The notes under the pieces are model-generated. The model was not told where the DNA came from. It ran no database searches and worked only from the letters and a program-made list of their open reading frames with translations. The position numbers and the translations under genes were made by a program. From Cepaea nemoralis (taxonomy: Eukaryota > Mollusca > Gastropoda > Stylommatophora > Helicidae): DNA of 64,000 nucleotides. Numbering within the stretch: the first letter of the stretch is position 1; every line of letters starts with the position of its first letter. The stretch spans positions 301,001 to 365,000 of the forward strand of contig JACEFZ010002133.1 of assembly GCA_014155875.1 (NCBI GenBank), given 5' to 3'. Of the stretch, positions 39,101 through 52,700 are shown in pieces.

Positions 39101-42100
39101 TAATTGATCTACCATAAAAATCATTGCTCTATCATGAACACATCACTGCCCTATCATAAAAACACCATTGCTCTATCATGTACACATCACTACCCTATCA
39201 TAAAAACATCATTGCTCTATCATGTACACATCACTACCCTATCATAAAAACATCAATGCTCTATCATGTACACATCACTACCCTATCATAAAAAAAAAAA
39301 CATCATTGCTCTATCATGTACACATCACTGCACTATAATAAAAACATCAATGCTCTATCATGAACACATCACTACCCTATCATAAAAACATCAATGCTCT
39401 ATCATGTACACATCACTACCCCATCATAAAAACATCAATGCTCTATCATGTACACATCACTACCCTATCATAAAAACATCAATGCTCTATCATGTACACA
39501 TCACTACCCTATCATAAAAACATCAATGCTCTATCATGTACACATCACTACCCTATCATAAAAACATCAATGCTCTATCATGTACACATCACTACCCTAC
39601 CATAAAAACATCAATGCTCTATTATGTACACATCACTACCCTATCATAAAAACATAATTGCTATGCCATAAAAAATATCACAGCTCTACCACAACAGCTG
39701 ATGAACACTTGTATGTATCAATACATATTACTGGGTGTAAGCCCAAGCACCACTGGACAGATAACAGCAACCGACCTATCACACGCCCCAGCCTGACATG
39801 GAACATATGGCATCACTGGATTGATAACAACAACTGACCTATCACATACACCAACCAGACATGGACATCTGGCATCACTGGATTGATAACAACAACTGAC
39901 CTATCACATACACCAACCAGACATGGACATCTGGCATCACTGGATTGGTAACAACAACTGACCTATCACATACACCAACCAGACATGAACATTTGGCATC
40001 ACTGGATTGATAACAACAACTGATCTATCACATACACCAACCAGACATGGAACATATGGCATCACTGGATTGGTAACAACAACCGACCTATCACACACCC
40101 CAGCCTGACATGGAACATATGGCATCACTGGATTGGTAACAACAACCGACCTATCACACACCCCAGCCTGACATGGAACATATGGCATCACTGGATTGAT
40201 AACAACAACTGATCACATACACCAACCAGACATGAACATCTGGCATCACTGGATTGATAACAACTGATCTATCACATACACCAACCAGACATGAACATTT
40301 GGCATCACTGGATTGATAACAACTGATCTATCACATACACCAACCAGACATGAACATTTGGCATCACTGGATTTATATCAGTAACTGACCTATCACATGC
40401 CTCAGGTGGTCATGTAATTAAAACCTAACTCTCATTTGACAATACTGAAGACATGTCCATGATCAGGACAACCAAACAGAACAGACTACCTGTGTTCCCT
40501 TGTTGTCCACCCCCATGTCTACAGCCACACTTGCCGACTTCTGAACCTTCTGTTTGGGCCTCGCTCCTGTGTTGGCTTGCTTATTCTGAAAAGAGATAGA
40601 ACAGGCATTTGTCAGGAGCTCTAATCCAAGAACTCTCAACAATATTCCACACATTTATCATATTGTGTGGGGTAATGGTTTGGCAAGGGTCACTTACATA
40701 CGGATTCTTATGAAAACATACACACCAATAAATTAAGCTGTCAATTGCAGTGAGAAAAAAAGTGTTGAAATATTATAGTGAGTGTGGTATTCAACGAATG
40801 TAATATACAAGTAAATGGGAATATTCTTAAACAAGTGAATCAGTACAGTTATCTCGGAACAGTCATAACATCTGATGGGAGATGCCTTGAAGAGATAAGA
40901 ACAAGAATTGCCCTGGCGAAGTTAGCCTTTTGCAAGATGGAAAACATACTGACCAATAAAAAGATATCAATTGAAACGAGAAAAGGTGTGTTGAAGTGCT
41001 ACATAAAACCTGTACTTTTTTTGTATGGATGTGAAGCGTAGACAATGAGCAGTCAAGCCGAAAAAACATCTGATGGCTGTGAAAATGTGGTTTCTGAGGA
41101 AAATGCAAAGAATACCATGGACAGACAGAAGAACCAATGACCAAGTCCTACAAGAAACAAAATAAAATCGTAAACTGATGAGCGAAATTAGACATAGACA
41201 GTCAAAATATTTTTGGACATGTTATGAGAAGAAATAAATTGGAGAACTTGGTAACAATTGGCAAGATGGAGGGGAAAAGAACTAGGGAAAGGCAGAAAAG
41301 TAAATTCCTGGATGGCTGGGCCACGTGGCATGGTAGAGATAAGAACACAGAGCTGATCCACGACTCTGGTGAGTGAGTGAGATGGGGAAACATGACCGCC
41401 CATACTTACCGGCATGATGATGATTCAACCACACACATGTCAAGTCCACAACAAGGAAACAGATAAGTATCTTATATATATATATAAAGTTTTTCATATA
41501 TATGGTGAACAAGATGTGAGACGTGATTGGAGATGATGATGAACCAGATCTGTGAGCTGTGATTGGAGGAGAAGATGAACCAGATCTGAGGCCTGTGATT
41601 GGAGGAGATGGTGAACCAGATCTGAAGCCTGTGATTGGAGGAGATGATGAACCAGATCTGTGAGCTGTGATTGGAGGAGATGATGAACCAGATCTGAGGC
41701 ATGTGATTGGAGGAGATGATGAACCAGATCTGAGGCCTGTGATTGGTAGAGATGGTGAACCAGATCTGTGAGCTGTGATTGGAGGAGACGAACTGAGGCT
41801 TGTGATTGGAGGAGACAAACTATATCAGAGGCCTGTCATTGAAGGAGATGATGAACATCTCTCTCTCTCTCCCTGTGTGTGTGTGCATGCGTGCGCACAT
41901 GTGTGTGCACACACGCATGTGTGCACGTATGTGTGAGCACATGTGTGCTTACTTTGAAGTCAAGCATAGTCCATTCACACTACTTTCTAGTAGCACTGGA
42001 CTGAATTTTGCGTGTGGATTAGCTTTCCCTATTACCAGTGTCCCTCGCCATCAGGCGAACCCACACCGACTTCAGAGGTATGATGAACCGGTATCATCCA

Positions 42101-45100
42101 TGCTGACCAGTAACACACATGATGATAATGATGAACAGTAAAGTAAAACAGTCAAGGACTCTTTCCTTGAGGTGTACTGGGTAAATGATGCTAGCCCCAT
42201 GTTTTATCAGACCCACTGACACTTCAAGGGTGATATGGTCAGTATTATATTGACTGCCGTTATTTACCAAGACATGCCCAGGTACCAATGTTTTTGCTGG
42301 GCCAACCAGGGAGCCCAGGAGAATGTTACAAGTCTGCATTGATGGGGGTTTGAATACATGACTATAAGGCAAGCGTAATGATCAACCGTTACATGTTAGT
42401 TGGAGGCTGTGTCAAAGAGCTATGTGATTTAACACTGATGGCCTGTGGGGTGTGGTCCACATAGTGAGGTCTCCACAGAGGAACCCACCTTGCTGTCAGA
42501 GGAACCCACCTTGCTGTCAGAGGAACCCACCTTGCTGTCAGAGGAACCCACCTTGCTGTCAGAGGTACCCACCTTACTGTCAGAGGTACCCACCTTGCTG
42601 TCAGAGGAACCCACCTTGCTGTCAGGGGTACCCACCTTGCTGTCAGAGGTACCCACCTTGCTGTCAGGGGTGAGCTTCATTAGTTCCATATTCTCCATGC
42701 TGAACCTACGGGACTTGTCAGGACGTCTGCCTAAAGACAAGAAGACATTGCAACATATCACACACTATCCACCTTCATCATTATCATCAAGTGAAATCAA
42801 AATTGTTGGCAACATGCATCTGTCCTCCCCTCAAGTAGTGCTAAAGAATAGTTGATCCTTTCTGTCAAGAGACAGTGAAAATCACAATCTGTGTCTGAAT
42901 TTAAACAAAACAAACACACAGACATGTCCATGGATAAAACTTCACCCAACCAAAGATTATCTATGAAGAAGTTGAACATGTCACAAACTCTGAACATCTT
43001 GACTCCACACTCAAGAACAGAGAAGAACTCTTTAACAGAAATCAAACTGAAGCATTCAGGGGAGTCTCCGTGGTGACGTGGTCAAGCCATCTGATTCGGG
43101 CTCCAACAGTTGTGGGTTCAATTCTGGGCAGCATCGGTTCACAAGTGCATTTTTTCAGACTCCTGGGGGTCATCGCTGGAGCTTTGGAGTTTGCGCTTTG
43201 TGCAATACTTTCGGAAGCCCGCACTGCAGAAAGAGACTGAGCCATGTGGGATAAAACCCGGTGCAATAAAGTCGACCCTGTTGACTTTTAAGCGACTTTT
43301 AAAACAGAAGTCAGATGCAGGCTGACTATAGCGATTCATCCATCCATCATGTGCCATGCCGATAAGCATGGGCGGTCATGTTTTGTCATCTCACTCGATC
43401 ACCATAGTCGTGGATCAGCTCCGTGTTCTTATCTCGATCATACCATGTGGCCAAGCTATCCAGGTATTTACTTCTTTGCCTTTCCCTTGTTCTCTTCCCC
43501 TTGATCTTGCCTGTTGTTGCCAAGTTCTCCAATTTATTTCTTCTCATAATGTGTCTAAACATTTTCACTATATACGTCTAATTTCTCTAATCAGTTTACG
43601 ATTTTCATTTGCTTCTTGTAGGACTTTGTCATGGTTTTTCTGTCTGTCCATGGTATTCTTTCATTTTCATCACCATCCACATTTCCACTGACATTAGATG
43701 ATTTTCAGTATGCTCATTGTCCACGCTTTACATCCATACAAAAGTACAGGTTCTATGTAGCACCTCAATGTTCTTTTATCTCATTGGCTATAGTAATACA
43801 GAGGTTAAACAGTATTAAGAACCTCTGAAACGCCAGCAAGCAAGTGAAAGTAACATGTTAAAAACATGCCAACCTGTAGAAACATATGGTTTGTGAGTCA
43901 TGGAGCATCTTGTAACCACTAAAGAAGAAAACTGAGGCTTTTAAGGGTAAATGTTACAGAACAGTTCTTAGAATATCGTGGACCAAAAGAAGACAAATAC
44001 TGATTTATTTTACAGGACCTGAACATCAAAGAAAACTGACCCATAAACGGCATCATGTGCCAGAAAATGAAACATATTGCTCATATTTCATGACAGTGGC
44101 TTGGGAAGAACAGTGATGGAAGGCATGGTAGAAGGGGCAGGAATCATACAGCACGATGAAGGACCCAGGATGCAGACACTTTGGCTAAAATGTGCCGTCC
44201 AATATGTGTGTATTTGACCTTAAAGGATTTACCTTATTGATTTAGTTTATGTTGTGTGATTTTTGCAGTATATACCTGGCAAGATGCAGCGAAATATGCC
44301 AGGCAATAAATCCTGCAATCTATTGTTTGTGTCTTTGTCATTCAAATTCACTACGAGAAAATATTGTTTTGATTTCATCATTTACAGTTTTTAATCAATT
44401 TATCCATGAGAAACATTTCATCTTTTACAGTTTTTGTCAAATTATCCACAATACATTTCATAATTTACAGTTTTTATCAATTTATCCATGACAAACATTT
44501 CATCATTTACAGTTTTTGTCAATTTATCCACGACAAACATTTCATCATGTAGTTTTTGTCAAATGATATATCCATGACAATCATTTAATCATTTGCAGTT
44601 GTTGTCAATTTATCCATGACAATTTATCCTAGGCGAATCATCTCAACTTCAGCTTTCTTTTTGGGTCAATTTATCCTAGGTTAACTACCTCAGCATCTAC
44701 CATTCTCTGTGAAGTCATTCTAGGCAGACCATCTCAGTTATAACAATTGTTTGGCATAATAACTAATAATACAAGTAACTTCTGTTACTGTTTCTCCTGG
44801 GTGGGTGGGTGTGGGTGGGTGGGTGGGTGTGTGTGTTAAAGAGGCGGAGAGAAAGGCTCGCACTACTCACCCACACACACTGATACATATATTTGCACAT
44901 TCACATTTGCTGTTTTACTACATTGCTACTTACTCAATGCAGCATCTTGAAGATCCTCTGAACTCACAGACCTGCCAAATATAGAAATGTACACATTTTA
45001 CTATCACCAAAGACAAGATGAAGAAGATTTAAATCCATTCTTAGTTCATTTAATTGTGGGGGGGGGGGGGGCGTGTGTGTGGTTATGACACTGATTAAGA

Positions 45101-46656
45101 ACCTGGTGGTGATATTTGTATCAAGGGAATTTACAAGCGAGAGGACTGAGTTCACTGCTTCAGGTTTTATCCCATATGGCTCTGTGACTTTCTGTAGATG
45201 GCAACTGCACTGGCAAAATTGTTAGGAAAAGACCAACCCACAGGGAGATAGTCTGTTACCTTGGAAGGATTGTGTTAAGAGGAAACCAACCCACAGGGGA
45301 ATAGAGTATGTTACCTTGGATGGATTGTGTTCAGAGGAAACCAACCCACAGGGGAATAGAGTATGTTACTTTGGATGGATTGTGTTCAGAGGAAACTTTG
45401 TTTCATACACAAGGGCACTCCCAAAAGTTGACTGAATGTTAACATACACAGGGAGATAAGAGTCTGTTACCTTGGATGGATTGTGTTCAGAGGAAACCAA
45501 CCTGACACAAATGCATGCTGAACTCCCTGATGTATAACTAGAAATGACACTGACCTTTTGAAAGAGGAACAAAGAAGAAGAGAGGGTAGCCTTGTGTTGG
45601 AGCTAGGGCACATTCTTATAAAGGACTACCGTTATCATCTACATCAGTGGTTCTCAACCACTGGGGAATACCCCCCAAGGGGAGAATGTTAGGGTTTCCG
45701 CAAGGAGGGGGGGGGGGGGGGGGGGGGGGGGAGATTAAGACCACAGATTTTCAGACTCAAAATGGCTTCAGGCACAATATCCTGGTTTTCTATTGAGCAT
45801 TTTCTTTGATGAAGGACAATTTTCTGGCATTCTGATGTCATGTATTAAGTGACAATTCTTTCACGTGTTAACTGTTATTTTGAATGTGATTAAAATAAAG
45901 ATAAGATAAGATAAAATAATAAGATAAAAATACTGTGATTTGTGGCTGACAATTTTGGAAAGGGGGAAATTCTTCTTCTTGCGTTCACTGGAAAAGGGGG
46001 GAATGACATTTTGACATGGTGAAATGGTGCATGGGCCAAAAAAGGTTGAGAACCACTGATCTACCTGTATTTGTAGCATAAAATATAAACTGTAAACAAA
46101 TAGTTTACCTATGAGTTGCAGGTAGCCCAATGGTTAGAACACAGGCCTGGGTATTCAGGAACAAAATTCTTACATTTAGAGCATTTGTATTTGTTTATTT
46201 TACCTCTGATCAGTACATTTTATTTATCTGACGTAAAATAACAAACTGAACTGCACACCATTTCTTCTTGTTCAGCCCTCTTTCAAGGGAAACCCATCAC
46301 ACCTAGATATGCCTCAAAGGTGTGCATGAGTGTACAGTATGCTTCCTCTAGACAGATTCCAAGCCAGGTAACAGGCTCTATCCTCCTTGTGGCTAGGATT
46401 TATTTCCTAACAATTATGGCCTACTCTTTGCAATTTCCAACTGCCATGGGATTTTGACCGTACACAACTTGCACAGGAATCTCCAATATTTTCTCCCAAT
46501 CTGAGGAGGCTAGACAACCTATCTCACTACCCGAGAGATCAGCCCCACTTTGAAAAGCAGAATGATCATATACACAAGTATTTTCCTGTGGGTAAGGATC
46601 CAAAGACAGATATATAGAGAAACATGAATGCCTACGCCAGTTGGTATGACAATTAT

Positions 46657-46700
<44 letters not shown>

Positions 46701-46713
46701 GATGATTGATGAT

Positions 46714-46757
<44 letters not shown>

Positions 46758-49700
46758 GGTAAGGCTATCTCACGTAAACATTTTGCCAGGATGGTGGCTT
46801 ATAAAGCCTGTCTATGATTCCCACAGGTTGATTGAATGTTAACATACACAAGGGTACTCCCAAAAGTTAATAGAATGTAAACATACACAAGGGTTACTCC
46901 TAAACGTTGATTGAATGTTAACATACACAAAGGTGCTCCCAAAGTTGATTGAATGTTAACATACAGAAGGATACTCCCAAAGTTGATTGAATGTTAACAT
47001 ACAGAAGGATACTCCCAAAGTTGATTGAATGTTAACATACAGAAGGATACTCCCAAATCTGACTGAATGTTAACATAAACAAGCGCACTCCCAAAAGTTG
47101 ACTGAATATTGACACACACAAGGATACTCCCAAAAGTTGACTGAATATTGACACACACAAGGATACTCCCAAAAGTTGACTGAATATTGACACACACAAG
47201 GATACTCCCAAAAGTGGATTGAATGTTAACATACACAAGGGTACTCCCAAGGCAACTCAGATTTCTTTACCCTTGTCTGAGAAGACAAGAAACCTAGTCC
47301 ACTACAGATGGGAGGATAACGGATTCCTTCGGCCACATGTTGAGTACACTGTCACAGGGATTCAACCTCTGCACTGTTTGAGTTACAGTGGATGCCACAT
47401 TCCAAACCATTCTGGCCTCCTAGGGTAATGTCTTTTTTATAAAAGGCCAACAGTAAAATAAAAACATGATCTATACAACAATTCTTTTCTAACGCTAAAT
47501 CAAATCCTACAATGGTACTGTTTGTAGTATCCAGTTTTATCTGTTACCATAAGAAGACAAAGCACAACAGATACACTTATATGTTAGGTTTATATATGTT
47601 ATGTAAGGTCACACCTTACCCTGAAGGATCGGAAAGACCCAAAATATCCTTTAAATCGATCAAATTCATCTGTGCTGTCATCTGTCCTGTCTGATCTCCT
47701 ATCTGAAACAAAAAGTAGGAATAACATCCAAAAGATAAATTAATTTCATTCATGTTTCATGGTTTCTAATCTCAGATAGTTACATGCATCTTCTTTATAG
47801 TATGTTGCAATCAACCCCAGCATTTGTTGATTATTTGTGATTTTCTAAACAATTTTACATTCAGTAGTTTGCCATTGTTTCTGAATACCATCATATTTTC
47901 ATCAATACCATCCCACTGTTAAATAATGCAAGGTGATCTACTTCCAAATGGCCTGCAGCTGATTTTAACCCGATTTTGACCCGGTGTTTGAAACGCACTC
48001 GCTGCCCCTTAGACATAGATGCTAGCAGCTGATATGACAGGAAATAAATTATATTCATTCATGTTGCATGGTTTCTGGTCTCAGATAAGACAGAAGACAA
48101 ATTAGCTTCATTTATGTTGTATACTATTAATTTCTAGTTTCAGATACGACACACAAGATAAATTAGCTTCATCTATGCTTCATAGTATTCATTTCTAGTT
48201 TCAGATAAGACACAAAAGATAAAACTACCTTCATTCGCATTGGAATTTTTTACATGCACAACTTGCAACAACACAAACAACAACAACAAAATGACAGCCT
48301 GTTTTCTTACTATTATTAATGACTATGCCATTTAACAGGGCACATAATGATGATAATGATCATGTCGGGAGCAAACCAGGAATTCCTAAACCTAAGGCCG
48401 AAACCAAACCCTCATAGCACAGTCCCCCCACCCACTTTCATATTCCAGACACTTCTATATTCTACTTCTGGAAACAAACCTCTTTGGAAATCTCCAGATG
48501 CCTGTTGGCGTACTGCATGGCCAGTTTGTGGTTCCCGAGCGCACTGTTTGCATTGCCCAAACTCCAGCAGGCTCGACCCTCACCCACTCGGTCGAAGAGC
48601 TCCTGGGCAATCAACAGGTGGCACTGGTGGTACTTGATGGAGGTCTCAAAGTCCCGCATCAGAGTGTAGGTGTTACCCAGACTGTAGCAAGCCTGAGCTT
48701 CTAGTGCCCGGTCTCCAAGCTGCTTGGCAATCTGCAGACTTTTCCTGGGAGGGCACAATGGATAACTTCTGTTACAGTGTCAAACTGGTTATGTTTACAT
48801 AGTGTGTGATTGTGTGGGTATATGTCTATGTATGTGTGGGTGTATATGTATGCAAATTTGTTTATAGACAAGGATGTATGTACATTCACGGTGATATACA
48901 TATATATATGTGTGTGTGTCACATCTTTGATTTCTTCATGATCACATGACTTCAGAGTCAACCTTGCCATATAAGACGATTCCAGAATATATTCTACAAG
49001 GTATACATTGGGACGCTTACTACATCACCCATTAAGTGCAGTTAAATACCACACCCCAAAAATGTACCTAGCACCAAATCCCCTATATGGGCCCAGAACT
49101 ATATGTCCAATATGGGCCCAGAACTATATGTCCAATATGGGCCCAGAACTATATGTCCAATATGGGCCCAGAGCTATATGTCCAATATGGGCCCAGAACT
49201 ATATGTCCAATATGGGCCCAGAACTATATGTCCAAAATGGGCCCAGAACTATATGTCCAATATGGGCCCAGAACTATATGTCCCAGACCGGGTAGCCGGG
49301 TAGGGGTATCCCCTATCAAAGGAGAAGTAAGGCGCCTCCTTCCCTCCGCTAGCCTACGGGACACCCTTGGGCAAGGTGGAGTACCCGTTTAGCCCCCCCC
49401 CCCCCACCCCCCCCCCCCCCCCAAACCCCCCCCCCCCCACCCCCCGATCAGGGTTACGCTCCCGGGTAGGTGGAACCCGTTAGCTTTGGACAGCAATCCA
49501 TCTAGGAGACGGAAAACTCCAAATATAAACCCCCAAGTTCAAGGTGGACCAGCGTGCTGAGGAACTGGATGGCCATGGGTTAACTGGTCGTGAACGTTGG
49601 ACGTCTGACAGGCTTGCGGGGCGGCATCAGGTGTTTGGACTCCTGCGGGACATCCCCTGCCTCTTCCCTAGCAAGCAGGCAATGCTAGGGTGACCGTTTA

Positions 49701-52700
49701 TTTCCTGCAATATTCAAACTTTGCCTATGGATTTATTTAAACATGGGAATCGTCGCCGGAGCTACGGAGCACATGCTCTGCGCTTGACACATCCCTCAGA
49801 GGCTAGCGAAGAGAGAGTGAGGAGGAGAAGACGAGGAAATGGTGTGAGACGATGGCATAGAAATAAGAGGGCAGGCGCCAGGAGAACAAAACGAAAAGTG
49901 GAGAGACTAGGTTTCAACTATGTAAGAGTGGGATACTGGAATTGTCGCAGTGCCAGACAGAGAGGTCCTGTATTGGAGAGACTAATATATGATTTTGACG
50001 TCCTCATGCTCCAGGAGCTAAATACAGACAAATACCATTGCCCTGGGTACGCCAGTTATATAAACCCTACTGGGCAGAAGAGACATGGACAAGGTCTGCT
50101 GGTGAAGGAAGGAGTGAAGCATGTGGTACTCGACTTGAGCCAGTGGAATCATAGTGCAAGAGAGGTCCAGGGTATACAAATGGAGATTGGTGGCCTAAGT
50201 TGGAACATCATAAATGTATATGCCACAGTGGACTGTTTTGTCAGAAAGAAACATTGGGACTGGCTTAAGGAACTGGAGGAATTACCAGGTGATAGGCTAC
50301 TCATATGTGGAGACTTCAATGCAAGGAACAGAGATTGGGACAGTAGTGGAGAAAACCGACAGGGAATTGCCCTTGCAGATGCCATGGTGGACTCCGATGT
50401 GGACTGCATAAATGATGGTAGGCCGACAAGAATGACAATGAGGCCTGGCGATGCAGACACAGCTATTGACTTGGCACTTGTCTCCCAATCATCAGTACTT
50501 GATGTAAAGTGGACTGTTTTGAATGACCATGGGAGTGATCACATGCCATGCTCAGTCCTGATCTCTAAACCCAGGAAAGTTAAAGATGGGAGAGCACTCA
50601 AGACCTTCCGGTATGAGTGGACCGATTGCCTTCTTAGACGCATCAAACAAGGGGCATGCAACAGGACTGTTAAAACTCCCTTTTTGCAGCCCCCATGGTG
50701 GACCCCAGAAGTAGACCATGCTTGGAAAGCAAAGAGAGCTGCAGTGAAGCAGCTAAAGAAAGTGCGACAGACACCTCGAAGCTCACGAGAGGAAAGGGAC
50801 ACAGCGGAAAATGTCAAGAAAGACTAGGTGGAGGTTTTCAAGCGCTGTGCTGCAGAGGCCAAAAAGGCAAAATGGGAATGTTTCATGAAGGAGATTGGAG
50901 GTGATAAAACACTGCAAAAATTCTGGAAACTGCACAGGCAAATGCAGAGAAAAGATCGGCCGATGACAGTGGGAACAATCTATAGAGATGATGGTGTGCG
51001 CATGACAACAAACAAAGAGAAAGTGGAGGCGTTTCTCCAGAGATTTTTAGAGCAGACCAACCATAATGATGCGGACACCAGAGATGCAGTTAGAGAGGAG
51101 CTAACTGGCACCGCGAAGAATATGCAGTATGAAGACATCATACGGGTGGAAGATGTTAAACACATTTTGAAAAAGGCAAAAGACACGGCACTAGGGCCCG
51201 ATGGGGTCAGGTATGGCCACATGAAGGGTTTGAGCGAAGCAGACCTGGAGGAGATGACCGACTGCTGTAACCAGAGCATTAGGACAGCATCAGTACCGCA
51301 AGATTGGGTGCACAGCTATCTCATCCCTCTCCCAAAACTATTCAAGGATCAGTCAAAGCTTAGCGGCTTTAGGATCATCACCCTTCAAAATACATTTGGG
51401 AAGGTTTTAGAGAAGATAGTCGCTGTTAAGCTGCAGGATTTTTTGGAAAGGGGGAAGCTTCTTCCAAGAGGCCTGGGGAGCTACAGGCCAGGAAAAGATA
51501 CCTGGTCTAATGCAGCCACTTTTGCCTTTGATGTTTATGAGGGGTTCCAGAGTAGACAGGAAATGATGGCGGTAGCGCTTGATCTCGAGGATGCGTACAA
51601 TAGAGTTCGATATGATATTTTGATGACCGCACTGATGGAGAAAGGGGTCAATCCCTGGTTGGTGAACTGGATAGCAGCCATCCTGCACTCTCGTCGGGTT
51701 GCTCTCCGTCTGGGCGCATGGACCTCAGAGCCACATATGTTAACATCGGGACTGCCACAGGGATCTGCAGTCTCACCGGTGCTCTTTAATGTATATACGA
51801 GCAAGATTGCAAACCTAGAAGCACCAGGGGTTGGAAGAATACTAACATTTGCAGATGATATTCTTGCATATAGGCAGGGGAGAGATAGGGAGCAAACAGC
51901 CCAGGAGTTACAGGCGACAGTAGATGAAGTGATTGACTGGTGCACAGAAATGAGTGCTGTCATCCACCCGGAAAAGGCGGCTGTTTTGTGGTGCTCTCTG
52001 GACAACAGGATTGTAAGAGCTGATGTCCCAAGCCTCGCGATAGATGGTAGAAATGTCAGCAGAGAGAACAAACTGAAGTATCTGGGGATCACATTTGACA
52101 GGAGCCTATCCTTCAAGGACCATGTGGAAACGGTCGTGACAAGAAATCAAAAGGGACTCAATGCACTTAAAACTATGGCTGCAATGGACATAGAGCAGAG
52201 AATGCTTTTCACACTATACCAGCACTTGATCCTCTCAGTAATTGATTATGGATTAGGTCTGCTCACTGTCTCAGAGAGTCAGCTGGTGAAGTTAGAGCGC
52301 ATACAGAACGAAGCTATGCGGGTCATTCTGGGATGCACTAGAGACACCCCAGTAGTGTGTATGCGTTACATCCTTGGTCTGCCGACTGTTGCTGGTAGGC
52401 TCAAGGTGATGCAGGCGAAGGCATACCTCAGAGTAGCTGCAGACACAGACCACCCACTGCATGAGGCGCTGGACGCAGTTAAGGGTCAGCGACTGATAAG
52501 AGGGAAATCATGGATGGCTCAGGCGGAGGATACGATCAGACAGGTGTGCCCCCTGGAGAACATTAGGCGTGGAGAGGAGTGGGTCAGAGTGCCAGCGGAG
52601 CAGTCAGACTTGTGCAGAGTTATAATCACATTAAGCCGGGAGTGCAGGGAGTGGCCAGCAGGGGCCACGGAAGTGGAAATCCAGCAACTAATTCAGGACA

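Noticed and set aside
49008..49392. Repetitive frames resembling a structural protein
   Set aside because: Three frames give the same permuted peptide because the 25-bp unit shifts frame each time.
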